Assembly (NCBI RefSeq): GCF_000688475.1
Contig: NZ_JIAN01000008.1
Span: forward strand, 248,001-312,000
Direction of reading: 5' to 3'
Source of the DNA: Cellulomonas sp. URHE0023
Lineage (GTDB): Bacteria; Actinomycetota; Actinomycetes; Actinomycetales; Cellulomonadaceae
DNA length: 64,000 bases
A model generated the notes under the pieces. It did not search any database. It saw only the letters and a list, made by a program, of their open reading frames with translations, and was not told the DNA's origin. The stretch's first letter is position 1, and each line of letters starts with the position of its first letter. A program made the translations under genes and the position numbers. Below are positions 36,484 to 46,190 of this stretch, one piece after another.

Positions 36484-37488
36484 TCAGTCGATCGTCACGT
36501 AGTCGGGACCGGAGTAGTGGCCGGTCGCCACCTTCTGGCGTTGCAGGAGCACGTCGTTCAGCAGGCTCGACGCCCCGAACCGGAACAGGTGCGGTGTCAG
36601 CCACTCCTCGCCCGTGGTCTCGGCGACGGTCACCAGGTACTTGATCGCGTCCTTCGAGGTGCGGATCCCGCCCGCCGGCTTCACGCCGACCCGATGACCG
36701 CTGATCCGGTGCCAGTCGCGCACGACCTCGAGCATGAGGAGGGTCACCGGGAGGGTCGCCGCGGGGGAGACCTTGCCGGTCGAGGTCTTGATGAAGTCCC
36801 CACCGGCCAGGATGGCCAGCCAGCTCGCGCGGCGGACGTTGTCGTAGGTGTTGAGCTCGCCCGTCTCGAGGATCACCTTGAGGTGGGCGTAGGTGCCGTC
36901 GGGGCGTCGGCACGCCTCCTTGACCGCCACGATCTCGTCGTAGACCGCGCCGAACCGCCCGGCCAGGAACGCCCCGCGGTCGATGACCATGTCGATCTCG
37001 TCCGCACCCGCGGCCACGGCGTCCGCGGTGTCCTCGAGCTTGATCGAGCGTGAGGACCGCCCGCTCGGGAAGGCCGTCGCGACGGCCGCCACGGCGATCC
37101 CGCCGGCCTCCGGGTCACCGTGGGACGCGCCCAGAGCCTGCACGGCGTGCCCGACCATGTCGCCGTACACGCACACGGCGGCCACGCGTGGGCAGGACAG
37201 GTCGGCCGGGTCGGGCGTCACGGCCTTGGCGACGAGGGACCGTACCTTGCCGGGCGTGTCCGCACCCTCGAGCGTCGTCAGGTCGATCAGGCCGATCGTC
37301 CGATCGAGCGCCCACACCTTCGACGTCGTCTTGATCGACCGCGTGCCAAGCCCTGCCGCTCTCTGCTGGAGGCCGACGGCGTCGACGCCGGGGATGCCCT
37401 GCAGGTACCGCCTCAGGTTCGCGTCGTTCGGCTCACCGCCGATGAGCGCCAGTGCCCGATCGGTCGGGACGATCTCGACTCCGGTCAT
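36484..37488 (-). CDS. deoC: Deoxyribose-phosphate aldolase
   Basis: 334 residues. Splits 2-deoxyribose 5-phosphate into acetaldehyde and glyceraldehyde 3-phosphate. The Schiff-base lysine is in GGDFIKTSTGK, and VKPAGGIRT carries the second active-site lysine. At 334 residues it is longer than the short (about 220) form and resembles the long type, with an extra N-terminal region of about 100 residues. Head of deoC-ALDH-ALDH' operon; the 62-bp gap to the phosphomutase gene has no obvious strong promoter. Confidence 0.93.
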   Translation of the reverse strand: MTGVEIVPTDRALALIGGEPNDANLRRYLQGIPGVDAVGLQQRAAGLGTRSIKTTSKVWALDRTIGLIDLTTLEGADTPGKVRSLVAKAVTPDPADLSCPRVAAVCVYGDMVGHAVQALGASHGDPEAGGIAVAAVATAFPSGRSSRSIKLEDTADAVAAGADEIDMVIDRGAFLAGRFGAVYDEIVAVKEACRRPDGTYAHLKVILETGELNTYDNVRRASWLAILAGGDFIKTSTGKVSPAATLPVTLLMLEVVRDWHRISGHRVGVKPAGGIRTSKDAIKYLVTVAETTGEEWLTPHLFRFGASSLLNDVLLQRQKVATGHYSGPDYVTID

Positions 37489-37550
37489 TCCGCGACCTCG
37501 TTGTTCCTCACGGGTTGATCTTCGCGCATCGGAGCGGGTAGAGCACACAC

Positions 37551-39413
37551 CTAGATGCCGAGCGACGCCCGCACGTCTGCCGCGACGGCGTCCAGGCGCT
37601 TGCGCGCCTCGTCGCGGGCATGGCCGACGGCGGTGTCGTCCGCGTGCGAGCCGACCGGCTGGATGACCTCGAGGTAGGCCTTGACCTTGGGCTCCGTCCC
37701 GCTCGGACGCACGATGACGCGCGTGCCGTCCTCGGTGAGCATGCGCAGCCCTTCCGTCGGGGGCAGGCCGTCGCGGTCGTCCTCGGTGCCGGCGGCCAGG
37801 TCGACCACCTCCGTGACCTGGGAACCGCCCAGAGCGCGAGGGGGAGCGGCCTTGAGACCGTGCACGAGCGGGAGGATCTGGTCCTGCTGGGTGAACCGGG
37901 CGGACACCTGGTCGGTCAGGTACAGGCCGTGCGTGCGCGCGATGTCGTCGAGGCCGTCGAGCAGGGTGCGCCCCTCGGCGAGCAGGCGTGCGGCCAGCCC
38001 CGCCATGAGCAGCGCCGCCGAGATGCCGTCCTTGTCCCGCACGTGCGCGGGGTCCACGCAGTACCCGAGCGCCTCCTCGTACCCGAACGCCAGGTGGTCG
38101 ACGCGGGAGATCCACTTGAACCCCGTGAGCGTCTGCGCGTAGCCGAGCCCCGCGGAATGCGCGATCTTGCCGAGCAGTCGCGACGAGACGATCGAGCTGG
38201 CGAACGACGGCGTCGTCGCGTTCGGCTCCGCGTCGGAGGCGAGCCAGCGTGCGGCCATCGCCGTGCCCAGCAGGGCGCCGGTCTCGTCGCCGTGCAGCCT
38301 GCGCCAGCCCTCCGCCTCGGCCGTGTCCGGACCGCGGTGGGTACGGTTCCGCGGATCGCGGACCGCCACCGCGCAACGGTCCGCGTCGGGGTCCAGGGCG
38401 ATCACGAGGTGGGCGCCCTCGTCGCTGGCCAGGCCGGTCGCCATGTCCATCGCCCCGGGCTCTTCGGGGTTGGGGAACCCGATCGACGGGAACTCGGGGT
38501 CGGGGTCGAACTGCTCCGGCACGATGAGGACCCGGCTGAACCCGGCCCGCGCGAGCACGCGCTGAGCCACCTCGCCGCCCACGCCGTGCATCGGCGTGAG
38601 CACGATCTTGAGCTTCGCGGCGGCGGCACGGCTCGCGTCGTCGGCAGGTGCCAGGGCGACGACCGCGTCCACGTAGGCGTCGAGGACGTCGGCCCCGAGC
38701 ACGGTCCAGCCGTCGGTCGACCGTGGCACGGATGCGACGGACGGCACGTGGGCGATCTCTGCTGCGATGGCCGCGTCGGCAGGCGGCACGATCTGGGAAC
38801 CCTGACCGGAGCCGGTGACGACCCGGCCACCGAGGTAGACCTTGTAGCCGTTGTCCTCGCGCGGGTTGTGCGATGCCGTGACCATGATCCCGGCGTCTGC
38901 GTCGAGGTGTCGCACCGCGAAGGCGAGCACCGGCGTGGGGAGGGACTCGGGAAGGACGAGCACCTCGATGCCCACCGCGGTCAGGACGGCGGCCGAGTCG
39001 CGTGCGAAGTCCACCGACCGGTGCCGGGCGTCGTACCCGATGACGACCCGGGGCCGCGGGTGCACGCCGTCGAGCTCACCTAGCAGGTAGTCCGCCAGAC
39101 CGGCCGCCGCGCGGATCACCACCGCACGGTTCATCCGGTGCGGGCCACCGCCGATGCGCCCCCGCAGACCCGCGGTGCCGAACTGCAGAAGGCCGCGGAA
39201 CCGGTCGGCGAGCTCGGCGCGGGCCTCGCGTCGGGCGTCCATCGCCTGGCGCTGGGTCGGGTCGGGCTCGCGACCCTCGGGAAGGTCGGGTCGTTCCACG
39301 TCGGCGAGCGTCAGCAGGGCGCGAAGCTCGTCGGCCGTGTGCGGGTCCGGGTCGTCCTCGATCCATGCCTGAACGCGAGTCCGGAGGTCTGCCCACGCAT
39401 CGTCGCCGGTCAT
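37551..39413 (-). CDS. pmmB: Phosphohexomutase / phosphopentomutase-like phospho-sugar mutase
   Basis: 620 residues, four-domain alpha-D-phosphohexomutase. The phosphoserine loop is MVTASHNPREDNGYK, the metal loop DPDADRCAV, the sugar-binding loop GYEEALGYCVD, and the phosphate-binding loop RPSGTEPKVKAY. Placed between deoC and PNP, it probably interconverts (deoxy)ribose 1- and 5-phosphates, as phosphopentomutases of this family do; phosphomannomutase activity is the other possibility. TAGTTT 6 nt before the ATG suggests a leaderless transcript. Confidence 0.92.
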   Translation of the reverse strand: MTGDDAWADLRTRVQAWIEDDPDPHTADELRALLTLADVERPDLPEGREPDPTQRQAMDARREARAELADRFRGLLQFGTAGLRGRIGGGPHRMNRAVVIRAAAGLADYLLGELDGVHPRPRVVIGYDARHRSVDFARDSAAVLTAVGIEVLVLPESLPTPVLAFAVRHLDADAGIMVTASHNPREDNGYKVYLGGRVVTGSGQGSQIVPPADAAIAAEIAHVPSVASVPRSTDGWTVLGADVLDAYVDAVVALAPADDASRAAAAKLKIVLTPMHGVGGEVAQRVLARAGFSRVLIVPEQFDPDPEFPSIGFPNPEEPGAMDMATGLASDEGAHLVIALDPDADRCAVAVRDPRNRTHRGPDTAEAEGWRRLHGDETGALLGTAMAARWLASDAEPNATTPSFASSIVSSRLLGKIAHSAGLGYAQTLTGFKWISRVDHLAFGYEEALGYCVDPAHVRDKDGISAALLMAGLAARLLAEGRTLLDGLDDIARTHGLYLTDQVSARFTQQDQILPLVHGLKAAPPRALGGSQVTEVVDLAAGTEDDRDGLPPTEGLRMLTEDGTRVIVRPSGTEPKVKAYLEVIQPVGSHADDTAVGHARDEARKRLDAVAADVRASLGI

Positions 39414-39419
39414 GGGCCC

Positions 39420-39425
39420 AAACTA
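39420..39425 (-). promoter_or_regulatory. Leaderless -10 box (TAGTTT) for pmmB
   Basis: TAGTTT on the minus strand, followed by the 6-nt spacer GGGCCC and the ATG at 39413. Confidence 0.6.
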
Positions 39426-39450
39426 CTCACGCCTGCGGGCCGGTGCCCAT

Positions 39451-40293
39451 TCAGAGGCGGCGGACGATTTCCGCGAGCAGGGCGCTGATCCGCGGACCCG
39501 CCGCAGCGCCGGCCTCGAGAACTTCCTCGTGGGAGAGCGGGTCAGGGCTGATCCCGGCAGCGAGGTTCGTGACCAGCGAGATGCCGAGCACCTCCAACCC
39601 GGCGTGCCGGGCCGCGATGGCCTCCAGGCTCGTCGACATGCCGACGAGGTCACCGCCGAGCCTGCCGGCCATCTGCACCTCGGCCGGCGTCTCGTAGTGA
39701 GGTCCGGGGAACTGCACGTACACGCCCTGGTCGAGAGTCGGGTCGACCTCGCGAGCGATCGCCCGCAGCCGCGACGAGTACAGGTCCGTCAGGTCGACGA
39801 ACGTCGCGCCCTCGAGGGGGGACGTCGCGGTGAGGTTGATGTGGTCGCTGATCAGCACCGGGGTACCGGGACCCCACGCGAGGTTCAGCCCGCCGCACCC
39901 GTTGGTGAGCACGACGGTCTTCGCGCCGGCGGCGGCCGCAGTACGCACCCCGTGCACCACGCGCCGCACGCCGCGGCCCTCGTACAGGTGCGTCCGGCTG
40001 CCGAGAACCAGCGCGTGCGTGGCGGGTGATCCGGACGGTCCTGCGATGCGGATCGAGCGGATCGTCCCCACGTGGCCGACGACCGCGGGTGCCGAGAAGC
40101 CCGGCACGTCGTGGCTCGCGAGCTCGGCGACCGTCTCGCCGAGCAGCTCGGCAGCGCCGCCCCAGCCCGAGCCGAGCACGAGCGCGACGTCGTGCGTCGG
40201 CACCCCCGTGGCGCGTGCGATGTAGGCCGCCGCGGCACGCGCGACGTCGAACGGGTCGGTGGTCGGGTCGTCCAGGGATGTGACGTCGCTCAT
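39451..40293 (-). CDS. deoD: Purine-nucleoside phosphorylase
   Basis: 280 residues, trimeric (PNP/MTAP-type) form rather than the hexameric DeoD type, although the deoD name is used for the mycobacterial counterpart. Motifs: VLGSGWGGAAE, GSRTHLYEGRGVRRVVHGVRTAAAAGAKTVVLTNGCGGLN (conserved phosphate and base-binding part), and YVQFPGPHYETPAEVQM. Splits inosine, guanosine and deoxy forms to base and (deoxy)ribose 1-phosphate, the product handled by the next gene. TAGCCT 6 nt before the ATG. Confidence 0.94.
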   Translation of the reverse strand: MSDVTSLDDPTTDPFDVARAAAAYIARATGVPTHDVALVLGSGWGGAAELLGETVAELASHDVPGFSAPAVVGHVGTIRSIRIAGPSGSPATHALVLGSRTHLYEGRGVRRVVHGVRTAAAAGAKTVVLTNGCGGLNLAWGPGTPVLISDHINLTATSPLEGATFVDLTDLYSSRLRAIAREVDPTLDQGVYVQFPGPHYETPAEVQMAGRLGGDLVGMSTSLEAIAARHAGLEVLGISLVTNLAAGISPDPLSHEEVLEAGAAAGPRISALLAEIVRRL

Positions 40294-40299
40294 GATCGA

Positions 40300-40305
40300 A
40301 GGCTA
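40300..40305 (-). promoter_or_regulatory. Leaderless -10 box (TAGCCT) for PNP
   Basis: TAGCCT on the minus strand, a 6-nt spacer and the ATG at 40293. A CAGAAT sequence at 40334-40339 may serve the divergent quinone-reductase gene. Confidence 0.6.
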
Positions 40306-40347
40306 ACGCCCTGGCCAGGATGCGACCGAGCGGCAGAATGGTTCTCC

Positions 40348-41790
40348 GTGAGCACCCCGTCGCAGGAATCCGCCAACCCCCGAGTCGTCATCATCGGCGG
40401 TGGGCCGGGCGGCTACGAGGCGGCGCTCGTCGGCCGCCGGCTCGGGGCGGACGTGACGGTGGTCGAGGCCGCGGGCCTCGGCGGTTCGGCCGTCCTGACG
40501 GACGTCGTGCCCTCCAAGACCCTGATCGCGACCGCCGAGTGGATGACCATCGCCGACCGGGCCCCCGAGCTGGGGATCAGGCTCGACGGCACGCCGCTGG
40601 ACACCAGCGGGCTCGACCTGCTGCGGCACCGCATCGACCTCGCGGCGGTCAACACCCGCGTCAAGGCGCTCGCGGCCGCCCAGTCCGCGGACATCCGCGC
40701 CCGGCTCGAACGCGAAGGTGTGCGGATCATCCTCGGCCACGGCAGGCTCGACGGAGCCTCCCGCGTGCTCGTCTCCACCCCTGCCGGTTCCGACGACCTG
40801 GCGCTCGACGCGGACGTCGTCCTCGTCGCGACCGGCGCCACGCCGCGCGCGCTGCCCGAGGCCCGGCCCGACGGCGAGCGGATCCTCACCTGGACCCAGC
40901 TGTACGACCTGTCCGAGCTGCCCAAGAAGCTCATCGTGGTGGGCTCGGGCGTCACGGGGGCCGAGTTCGCGGGTGCCTACACGTCGCTCGGTGCCGAGGT
41001 GGTCCTGGTGTCCAGCCGGGAGCGGGTGCTGCCCGGGGAGGACGCCGACGCGGCGCAGCTGCTCGAGGACGTGTTCAAGACGCGTGGCATGACGGTCATG
41101 TCGCGGTCGCGTGCGTCCGGGGCCCGGCGGACCGCCGACGGGGTCGAGGTCACGCTCGCGGACGGGCGGGTCGTCGAGGGCACGCACGTGCTGTTCGCCG
41201 TGGGCTCCCTACCGACCTCGCGTGACCTGGGACTGGAGGAGGCCGGCGTCCGGCTGACCGCCTCGGGCCACATCGAGGTGGACAAGGTGTCGCGCACGAA
41301 CGTGCGCGGCGTCTACGCGGCCGGCGACGTGACCGGTGTCCTGCCGCTCGCCTCGGTCGCGGCCACGCAGGGCCGGTTGGCCATGGCGCACGCGCTCGGG
41401 GACGCCGTCGCGCCGCTGTCGGTGCGGGGGGTGTCGTCCAACATCTTCACGCTGCCCGAGATCGCCACCGTCGGGCTGTCCGAGGCGCAGATGCAGGAGA
41501 GCGGGCTCAAGTACTCGGTCAGCATGCTGCCGATCGCCCGCAACCCGCGCGCCAAGATGCTGGGCGTCCGCGACGGGTTCATCAAGATCTTCGCCCACGC
41601 AGGTTCCGGCGTCGTGGTCGGTGCGGTCATCGTCGGCCCGCGCGCGAGCGAGTCGATCTTCCCGTTGAGCCTCGCGGTCAACTACCGGCTGACCACCGAC
41701 CAGATCGCCGAGACGTCCACGGTCTACCCGTCGTACTCGGGCACGATCGCCGAGGTCGCGCGGATGCTCCACCACCGCATCGAGGACTGA
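40348..41790 (+). CDS. lpdA: NAD(P)H-quinone dehydrogenase (LpdA-type flavoprotein)
   Basis: 480 residues, pyridine nucleotide-disulfide oxidoreductase fold: VVIIGGGPGGYEAAL for FAD, IVVGSGVTGAEFAGAYTSLG for NAD(P), and GVYAAGDVTG. The redox-active CxxxxC of true dihydrolipoamide dehydrogenases is absent: the region reads GLGGSAVLTDVVPSKT. This is the pattern of M. tuberculosis Rv3303c (LpdA), reported as a quinone reductase. GTG start. Convergent with GH31. Confidence 0.9.
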   Translation: MSTPSQESANPRVVIIGGGPGGYEAALVGRRLGADVTVVEAAGLGGSAVLTDVVPSKTLIATAEWMTIADRAPELGIRLDGTPLDTSGLDLLRHRIDLAAVNTRVKALAAAQSADIRARLEREGVRIILGHGRLDGASRVLVSTPAGSDDLALDADVVLVATGATPRALPEARPDGERILTWTQLYDLSELPKKLIVVGSGVTGAEFAGAYTSLGAEVVLVSSRERVLPGEDADAAQLLEDVFKTRGMTVMSRSRASGARRTADGVEVTLADGRVVEGTHVLFAVGSLPTSRDLGLEEAGVRLTASGHIEVDKVSRTNVRGVYAAGDVTGVLPLASVAATQGRLAMAHALGDAVAPLSVRGVSSNIFTLPEIATVGLSEAQMQESGLKYSVSMLPIARNPRAKMLGVRDGFIKIFAHAGSGVVVGAVIVGPRASESIFPLSLAVNYRLTTDQIAETSTVYPSYSGTIAEVARMLHHRIED

Positions 41791-41809
41791 TCGGCTCGGG
41801 GTCCGCGGC

Positions 41810-44164
41810 CTACGCGCGGGCCAGGAGGATCTCACCGACCGCCGTGGCCAGAGCCTGGTCGAGTGCGAGCGACTGCAGGTGCGACACGCGGACGGCCAAA
41901 GGTGCGTCCGACGTGGCGATCGCCTGGATGCGGGACTTGAGGTCGTACGCGATCTGAGCCCGGTCGAGCAGGGCGAACAGGCGCGCAGGGACGTCGTTCG
42001 GGGAGAGCTCTGGGTGCGACCTCAACCGGACCGTGAGCGCCGATCCCACAGGCACGTCGTCGACCACGACGGACAACCGGCCACCGGCACGGACCACGTG
42101 GGCGGGCAGGGCGTCGACCACCGGGTCGTCGCCGTCGAACGACACGAACGTCACCGTCCAGCGTCGGGTGGCCGGCAGGCACTCGGTCGCGCCGGTCGCC
42201 GGCGAGATGGTGAGCGTGCCCGTCTCCTGGTCGAACGCGAGCCGCGTCGAGGCGGTGCCGGCGTCCGTGCCGTCGTCCTCGAGCAGCGTGAAGGCGCCGT
42301 CCGCGCCCACGACCACGAGCACCTCCAGCCGGGACGGGCTGACGGGGTCGTTGCCGGGAACCTCGTCGCCGTCGAGGACCACGAGCGCTCCGGCGCGGGC
42401 CAGCACCGGGATCGTGGCGAGATCACGGTGCAGGATCACCTGCCGCCCACCCTCGTAGGCCAGGCCGGTGAGCACGTCGACCCAGGTACCCGCGGGCAGC
42501 CACGCCCGCACCGCGCCGGTGCGGGTGCGGGCGTCGGCGGGCTCGGTGATCGCGGCCACCATGAGCTCGCTGCCGAAGAGGAACTGCCCCGGGGCGTCGT
42601 AGGCCTCCGGTGCGTCGGGCCACTCGTGGTAGAGCGGTTCGACCAGGGGCCGCCCCTCGTGCGCGGCTCGGTGGTTCATGGAGTGCAGGTAGGGGACGAG
42701 CCGGTGCCGGAGCCGCAGGTGCGCGGTCATGGCCGCGCGGGCGGCCGGCTCGAAGGTCCACGGCTCCTTCGTGGTGAAGGCGTCCGCCGAGGAGTGCAGG
42801 CGCAGGATCGGGGAGAACACGCCGAGCTGGACCCAGCGGGTGGCCAGCTCGTCATCCTTGGACCCGAACATGTGGCCGCCGATGTCGTGGCTCCACCAGC
42901 CGTAGCCGATGTTGGCGGCGGTGGCGGTGAAGTACGGCTGGAACGCGAGCGACGCCCAGGAGATCAGGGTGTCGCCCGAGAAGCCGACGGGGTAGCGGTG
43001 GCTGCCGGGGCCGGCGTACCGGGAGAAGGTCAACGGCCGTCGCCCGTCACGTGCGGAGTCGAGGAAGTGGAAGTGGTTCAGCATCCACAGCGGGTCGATG
43101 CCCACGACGCGCGAGTGCGGTCCCGACTGCCAGTCGAGCCACCAGAAGTCCACGCCGTCGGCCTCCAGGCCGCGGTGCAGCACGTCGAAGTAGGCGTCGA
43201 GGAACGCGCGGTCGGTCACGTCGAACGAGATGGGGTCGCCGGACTCCACGGACCGACCGAGTGCCCGGGCCATCTCCGGGTAGGCGTCCTCGTGCGCGCG
43301 TACGCCGTCGGCCGGGTGGACGTTGAGCGTCACGCGCAGGCCGCGATCGTGCAGCGAACCGAGGAAGGCGCCAGGGTCGGGGAAGAGCTCGCGGTTCCAG
43401 GTGTAGCCCGTCCAGCCGCTGCCGATCGCCGGGTCGACGTCGGTGACGTGCCAGTCCATGTCGAGGACCGCGACGGAGAACGGGATGCCCTCTGCCGCGA
43501 ACCGGTCCAGCAGGGCGGCGTAGCTCTCGGCCGTGTAGCGGTGGAAGCGGCTCCACCAGTTCCCTAGGGCCCAGCGCGGCAGCACGGGCGCAGGACCGGA
43601 GACCGCGTAGAAGGCCTGCAGCGCCGCTCGGTAGTCGTGGCCGTACGCGAACAGGTAGAGGTCGGTGCGTGAGCCGTCGCGGGGGGCCACCCAGCCGTCC
43701 GCCTCCAGCAGCATGGAGCGGGAGTCGTCCAGGACGGCGAAACCGTCCCGCGAGACCACACCGGGCTCGAGCGGGATCGCACCGTCCGCCAGGTCGAGGG
43801 TCCGAGCCGTGCCACCGAGGCCGTCGCCGTCCTCGCCGTACCGCCAGACCGAGTGGTACGCGCTGATACCTCCGCGCACCGAGACGCTGAGCCCGCTGGT
43901 GCTGAACGGTCCCCGGTCGTAGACGAGGTGCAACCGGTCGGTCAGCACCTCCAGGTGGGTCGGCGTCGAGATCACCCGGAACTCGGGCACGGGCAGCTCG
44001 CGGTTCAGCGCGAACGTCGACGCGCGGTCCTCGAAGCCGCCGTCGGGGGAGTGCTCCAGGCGCAGCAGACCGTCGGCGAGGACGCTGATGCGGAAGTTCT
44101 CCCCGACGACGGTCGCGCGCTGGTCCGCCACGGGGCGCGACGGCAGGGGCTGTCGTGAGCTCAT
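41810..44164 (-). CDS. Glycoside hydrolase family 31 (alpha-glucosidase-like)
   Basis: 784 residues. The barrel carries VAVLDMDWH, then DGVDFWWLDWQSG containing the likely nucleophile Asp, and PVGFSGDTLISWASL containing the likely acid/base Asp. N-terminal galactose-mutarotase-like and C-terminal beta-sandwich domains are visible. No signal peptide, so probably cytoplasmic, acting on imported alpha-glucosides or alpha-xylosides; the linkage cannot be told. The internal ATG giving MSSRQPLP is chosen; an upstream in-frame ATG would run into the preceding gene. Confidence 0.88.
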   Translation of the reverse strand: MSSRQPLPSRPVADQRATVVGENFRISVLADGLLRLEHSPDGGFEDRASTFALNRELPVPEFRVISTPTHLEVLTDRLHLVYDRGPFSTSGLSVSVRGGISAYHSVWRYGEDGDGLGGTARTLDLADGAIPLEPGVVSRDGFAVLDDSRSMLLEADGWVAPRDGSRTDLYLFAYGHDYRAALQAFYAVSGPAPVLPRWALGNWWSRFHRYTAESYAALLDRFAAEGIPFSVAVLDMDWHVTDVDPAIGSGWTGYTWNRELFPDPGAFLGSLHDRGLRVTLNVHPADGVRAHEDAYPEMARALGRSVESGDPISFDVTDRAFLDAYFDVLHRGLEADGVDFWWLDWQSGPHSRVVGIDPLWMLNHFHFLDSARDGRRPLTFSRYAGPGSHRYPVGFSGDTLISWASLAFQPYFTATAANIGYGWWSHDIGGHMFGSKDDELATRWVQLGVFSPILRLHSSADAFTTKEPWTFEPAARAAMTAHLRLRHRLVPYLHSMNHRAAHEGRPLVEPLYHEWPDAPEAYDAPGQFLFGSELMVAAITEPADARTRTGAVRAWLPAGTWVDVLTGLAYEGGRQVILHRDLATIPVLARAGALVVLDGDEVPGNDPVSPSRLEVLVVVGADGAFTLLEDDGTDAGTASTRLAFDQETGTLTISPATGATECLPATRRWTVTFVSFDGDDPVVDALPAHVVRAGGRLSVVVDDVPVGSALTVRLRSHPELSPNDVPARLFALLDRAQIAYDLKSRIQAIATSDAPLAVRVSHLQSLALDQALATAVGEILLARA

Positions 44165-44201
44165 GGGACCCAGGATCCTCTCGAGAGGGACGGATCGTCG
44201 G

Positions 44202-46139
44202 TCAGCCGTGGGGCGTGAGCCGTGCGACGACCGGGAGGTGGTCGGACTCGGTCTGGCCGAGGAGGACATCGGCCGAGTCGAAGGTCACGCCCTGCCCGAA
44301 GACCCAGTCGATGCGTCGGGTCGGGTCCAGGCTCGTGGACGTCTTCGCGTCCGGGTCGCCGACGGCGTCGATCGCACTCTGCCAGCCGGCGTCCGTGAGG
44401 AACGTGATCTCCGGGGAGCCGGGAGTCGCGTTGAGGTCTCCTGCCAGCACGGCCGGCGGAACCACGGGCTCGGCCGACGCGAGCGTCTCCAGCTGCTCGA
44501 GCCGGGTGGCGGTGTTCGACGCGCGGTGCTGCAGATGCACCGACGTGACCCGGATCGACTGGCCCGAGGCCGTGGTGACCGTGGTCGCCAGCGCGGAGCG
44601 GTCCTGCGGCCCGTCTCCGTAGGGCAGGTCGTGGATCGCCACCTCGGTCAGGGCTGAGCGGGACAGCACCGCGTTGCCGAGCTGGCGGTCCGCTGCGGGT
44701 GCGAACCGGACCGTCATGCCCAGCCGGCGGGACAGCCAGGTCGCCATGTCGGCGCCGCCGCCGAGGAGCCACCCGCGCTCCACCTCCTGCAGCGTGACGA
44801 CGTCGGGGTGCTGCGCCTCGATCGTCGACGCGATCCCTTCGAGGTCGACACCGGTCAAGGGCGAGACCCCGTAGTGCAGGTTCCAGTCGACGACCGTCAG
44901 GGTCTCGTCGGCGCTGCGCTCGGGTACGGACGGCGTCGAGAGCGCGACGAGCCCGATCGAGGCCATCACCAGCGCGGGCAGCAGGAGAAGTCGGACGGAG
45001 GCCATGCTGCGCGGCAGCCGGTCGGAGCGACCCACCAGCGGAGTCCGGCGGCGCAGACCCGCCAGGCCCAGCCCGGCCGCGGTCAGCACGAGCACCCAGG
45101 CGTTGTCGACGTGCAGGGGCACGTCGTAGTCGAGCATGTACACCAGCAGCGGTCCGATGGTCAGCACACCGACCGCGACGGTCACCGCCGCGGTGCGGGG
45201 GATGCCGCGGGGAGCCGGGCGGTGGGCGCTCAGCGCACCGGCGAGGACGACGCCGACCGCCAGGACCAGCACGGCGAGTGCCGCCAGCGCCCAGAATCCG
45301 CTGGTCCAGAGGGCACCGGCGACGCCCAGGACGACGAGGACGGCCGCTCCCACGCGCCAGGGAGCCGACCACTGCGCAGGACGCAGGAGCAGCCCGGCGC
45401 CGAGGAAGTTCGCCGCGACCAGCACGATCCCGGCAGTGCGCAGCGACGAGCCGGCCTGCGACGCGGCGAAGGCGGGGTTCGCGACGAGCATCGCCGCGAT
45501 GGCCAGGAACGCTCCGAGCGCCCAGAGGCGTCGGGGGCGTCCTGTGGGCTGGGTGCCGGGCGTGGTGAACGCCGCGAGCCCGCGCGCCGTGCCGATCACC
45601 AGCAGCCCGAGCGCCACGGCCACGATCCACCCCGACCACCCGGGCTGCCAGAGTGCGTCCCACGTCCCGAGCAGGAGCTGCAGCCCGACGGAGAGCCCGC
45701 ACCCGATCATGAGTCCGACGGCAGCCTGTCGACCGCCCGCGGGGCGTCCCGCGACGAAGGTGACGGCCAGGGTGAGCACGCCTACCGCCACGGCGACGGT
45801 GACCAGGCCGACGACGTTCAGCGCCAGCCCGTCCAGGCCTTGGATGACGACTCGCAGGACCGCGAGGGCCGCGGAGCCGACCAGCAGCGCGCGGGCGTCG
45901 GGGGTGCCGCCCGAGCACCGGCAGGCCACCAGGACGACCGCCGCGACGAGGCCCGCGCCCGCGTAGGCACCCAGGGAGGCGACCGCCACGTCCAGCGTGC
46001 CGGCGGCGAACGCCCGGTCCAGCAGCGGACCGCTCGCCCGGATCATGTCGATGGCCATGACCGTCACGAGCGCGACGAGCCACACCCGCGTGGGCGTCCC
46101 GGCGTCGAGCGGGGTGCGCGCGGGCTGCTCAGTCGTCAC
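44202..46139 (-). CDS. Polytopic membrane protein with endonuclease/exonuclease/phosphatase domain
   Basis: 645 residues. About ten or eleven helices fill the first ~390 residues; the C-terminal EEP domain shows VVDWNLHYG, VVTLQEVERGW, LAGDLNATPGS and TESDHLPVVA, the expected metal and catalytic motifs. Because the domain follows the last helix it should face outside or inside as a tethered phosphodiesterase; relatives act on lipids or nucleic acids. The substrate is unknown. GTG start with TACTCT 7 nt upstream. GH31 begins 37 bp downstream. Confidence 0.83.
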   Translation of the reverse strand: MTTEQPARTPLDAGTPTRVWLVALVTVMAIDMIRASGPLLDRAFAAGTLDVAVASLGAYAGAGLVAAVVLVACRCSGGTPDARALLVGSAALAVLRVVIQGLDGLALNVVGLVTVAVAVGVLTLAVTFVAGRPAGGRQAAVGLMIGCGLSVGLQLLLGTWDALWQPGWSGWIVAVALGLLVIGTARGLAAFTTPGTQPTGRPRRLWALGAFLAIAAMLVANPAFAASQAGSSLRTAGIVLVAANFLGAGLLLRPAQWSAPWRVGAAVLVVLGVAGALWTSGFWALAALAVLVLAVGVVLAGALSAHRPAPRGIPRTAAVTVAVGVLTIGPLLVYMLDYDVPLHVDNAWVLVLTAAGLGLAGLRRRTPLVGRSDRLPRSMASVRLLLLPALVMASIGLVALSTPSVPERSADETLTVVDWNLHYGVSPLTGVDLEGIASTIEAQHPDVVTLQEVERGWLLGGGADMATWLSRRLGMTVRFAPAADRQLGNAVLSRSALTEVAIHDLPYGDGPQDRSALATTVTTASGQSIRVTSVHLQHRASNTATRLEQLETLASAEPVVPPAVLAGDLNATPGSPEITFLTDAGWQSAIDAVGDPDAKTSTSLDPTRRIDWVFGQGVTFDSADVLLGQTESDHLPVVARLTPHG

Positions 46140-46146
46140 GCGCGGC

Positions 46147-46152
46147 AGAGTA
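46147..46152 (-). promoter_or_regulatory. Leaderless -10 box (TACTCT) for the EEP membrane gene
   Basis: TACTCT on the minus strand is 7 nt before the GTG at 46139. Confidence 0.5.
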
Positions 46153-46190
46153 CCGCTGCGGCGTCGTCAGGCGAGGCGGCCGACCTCCGG

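Noticed and set aside
41879..43567. 562-residue open frame antisense to the GH31 gene
   Set aside because: Low-complexity Arg/Val/Gly translation, no domain, and the opposing frame is a full GH31.
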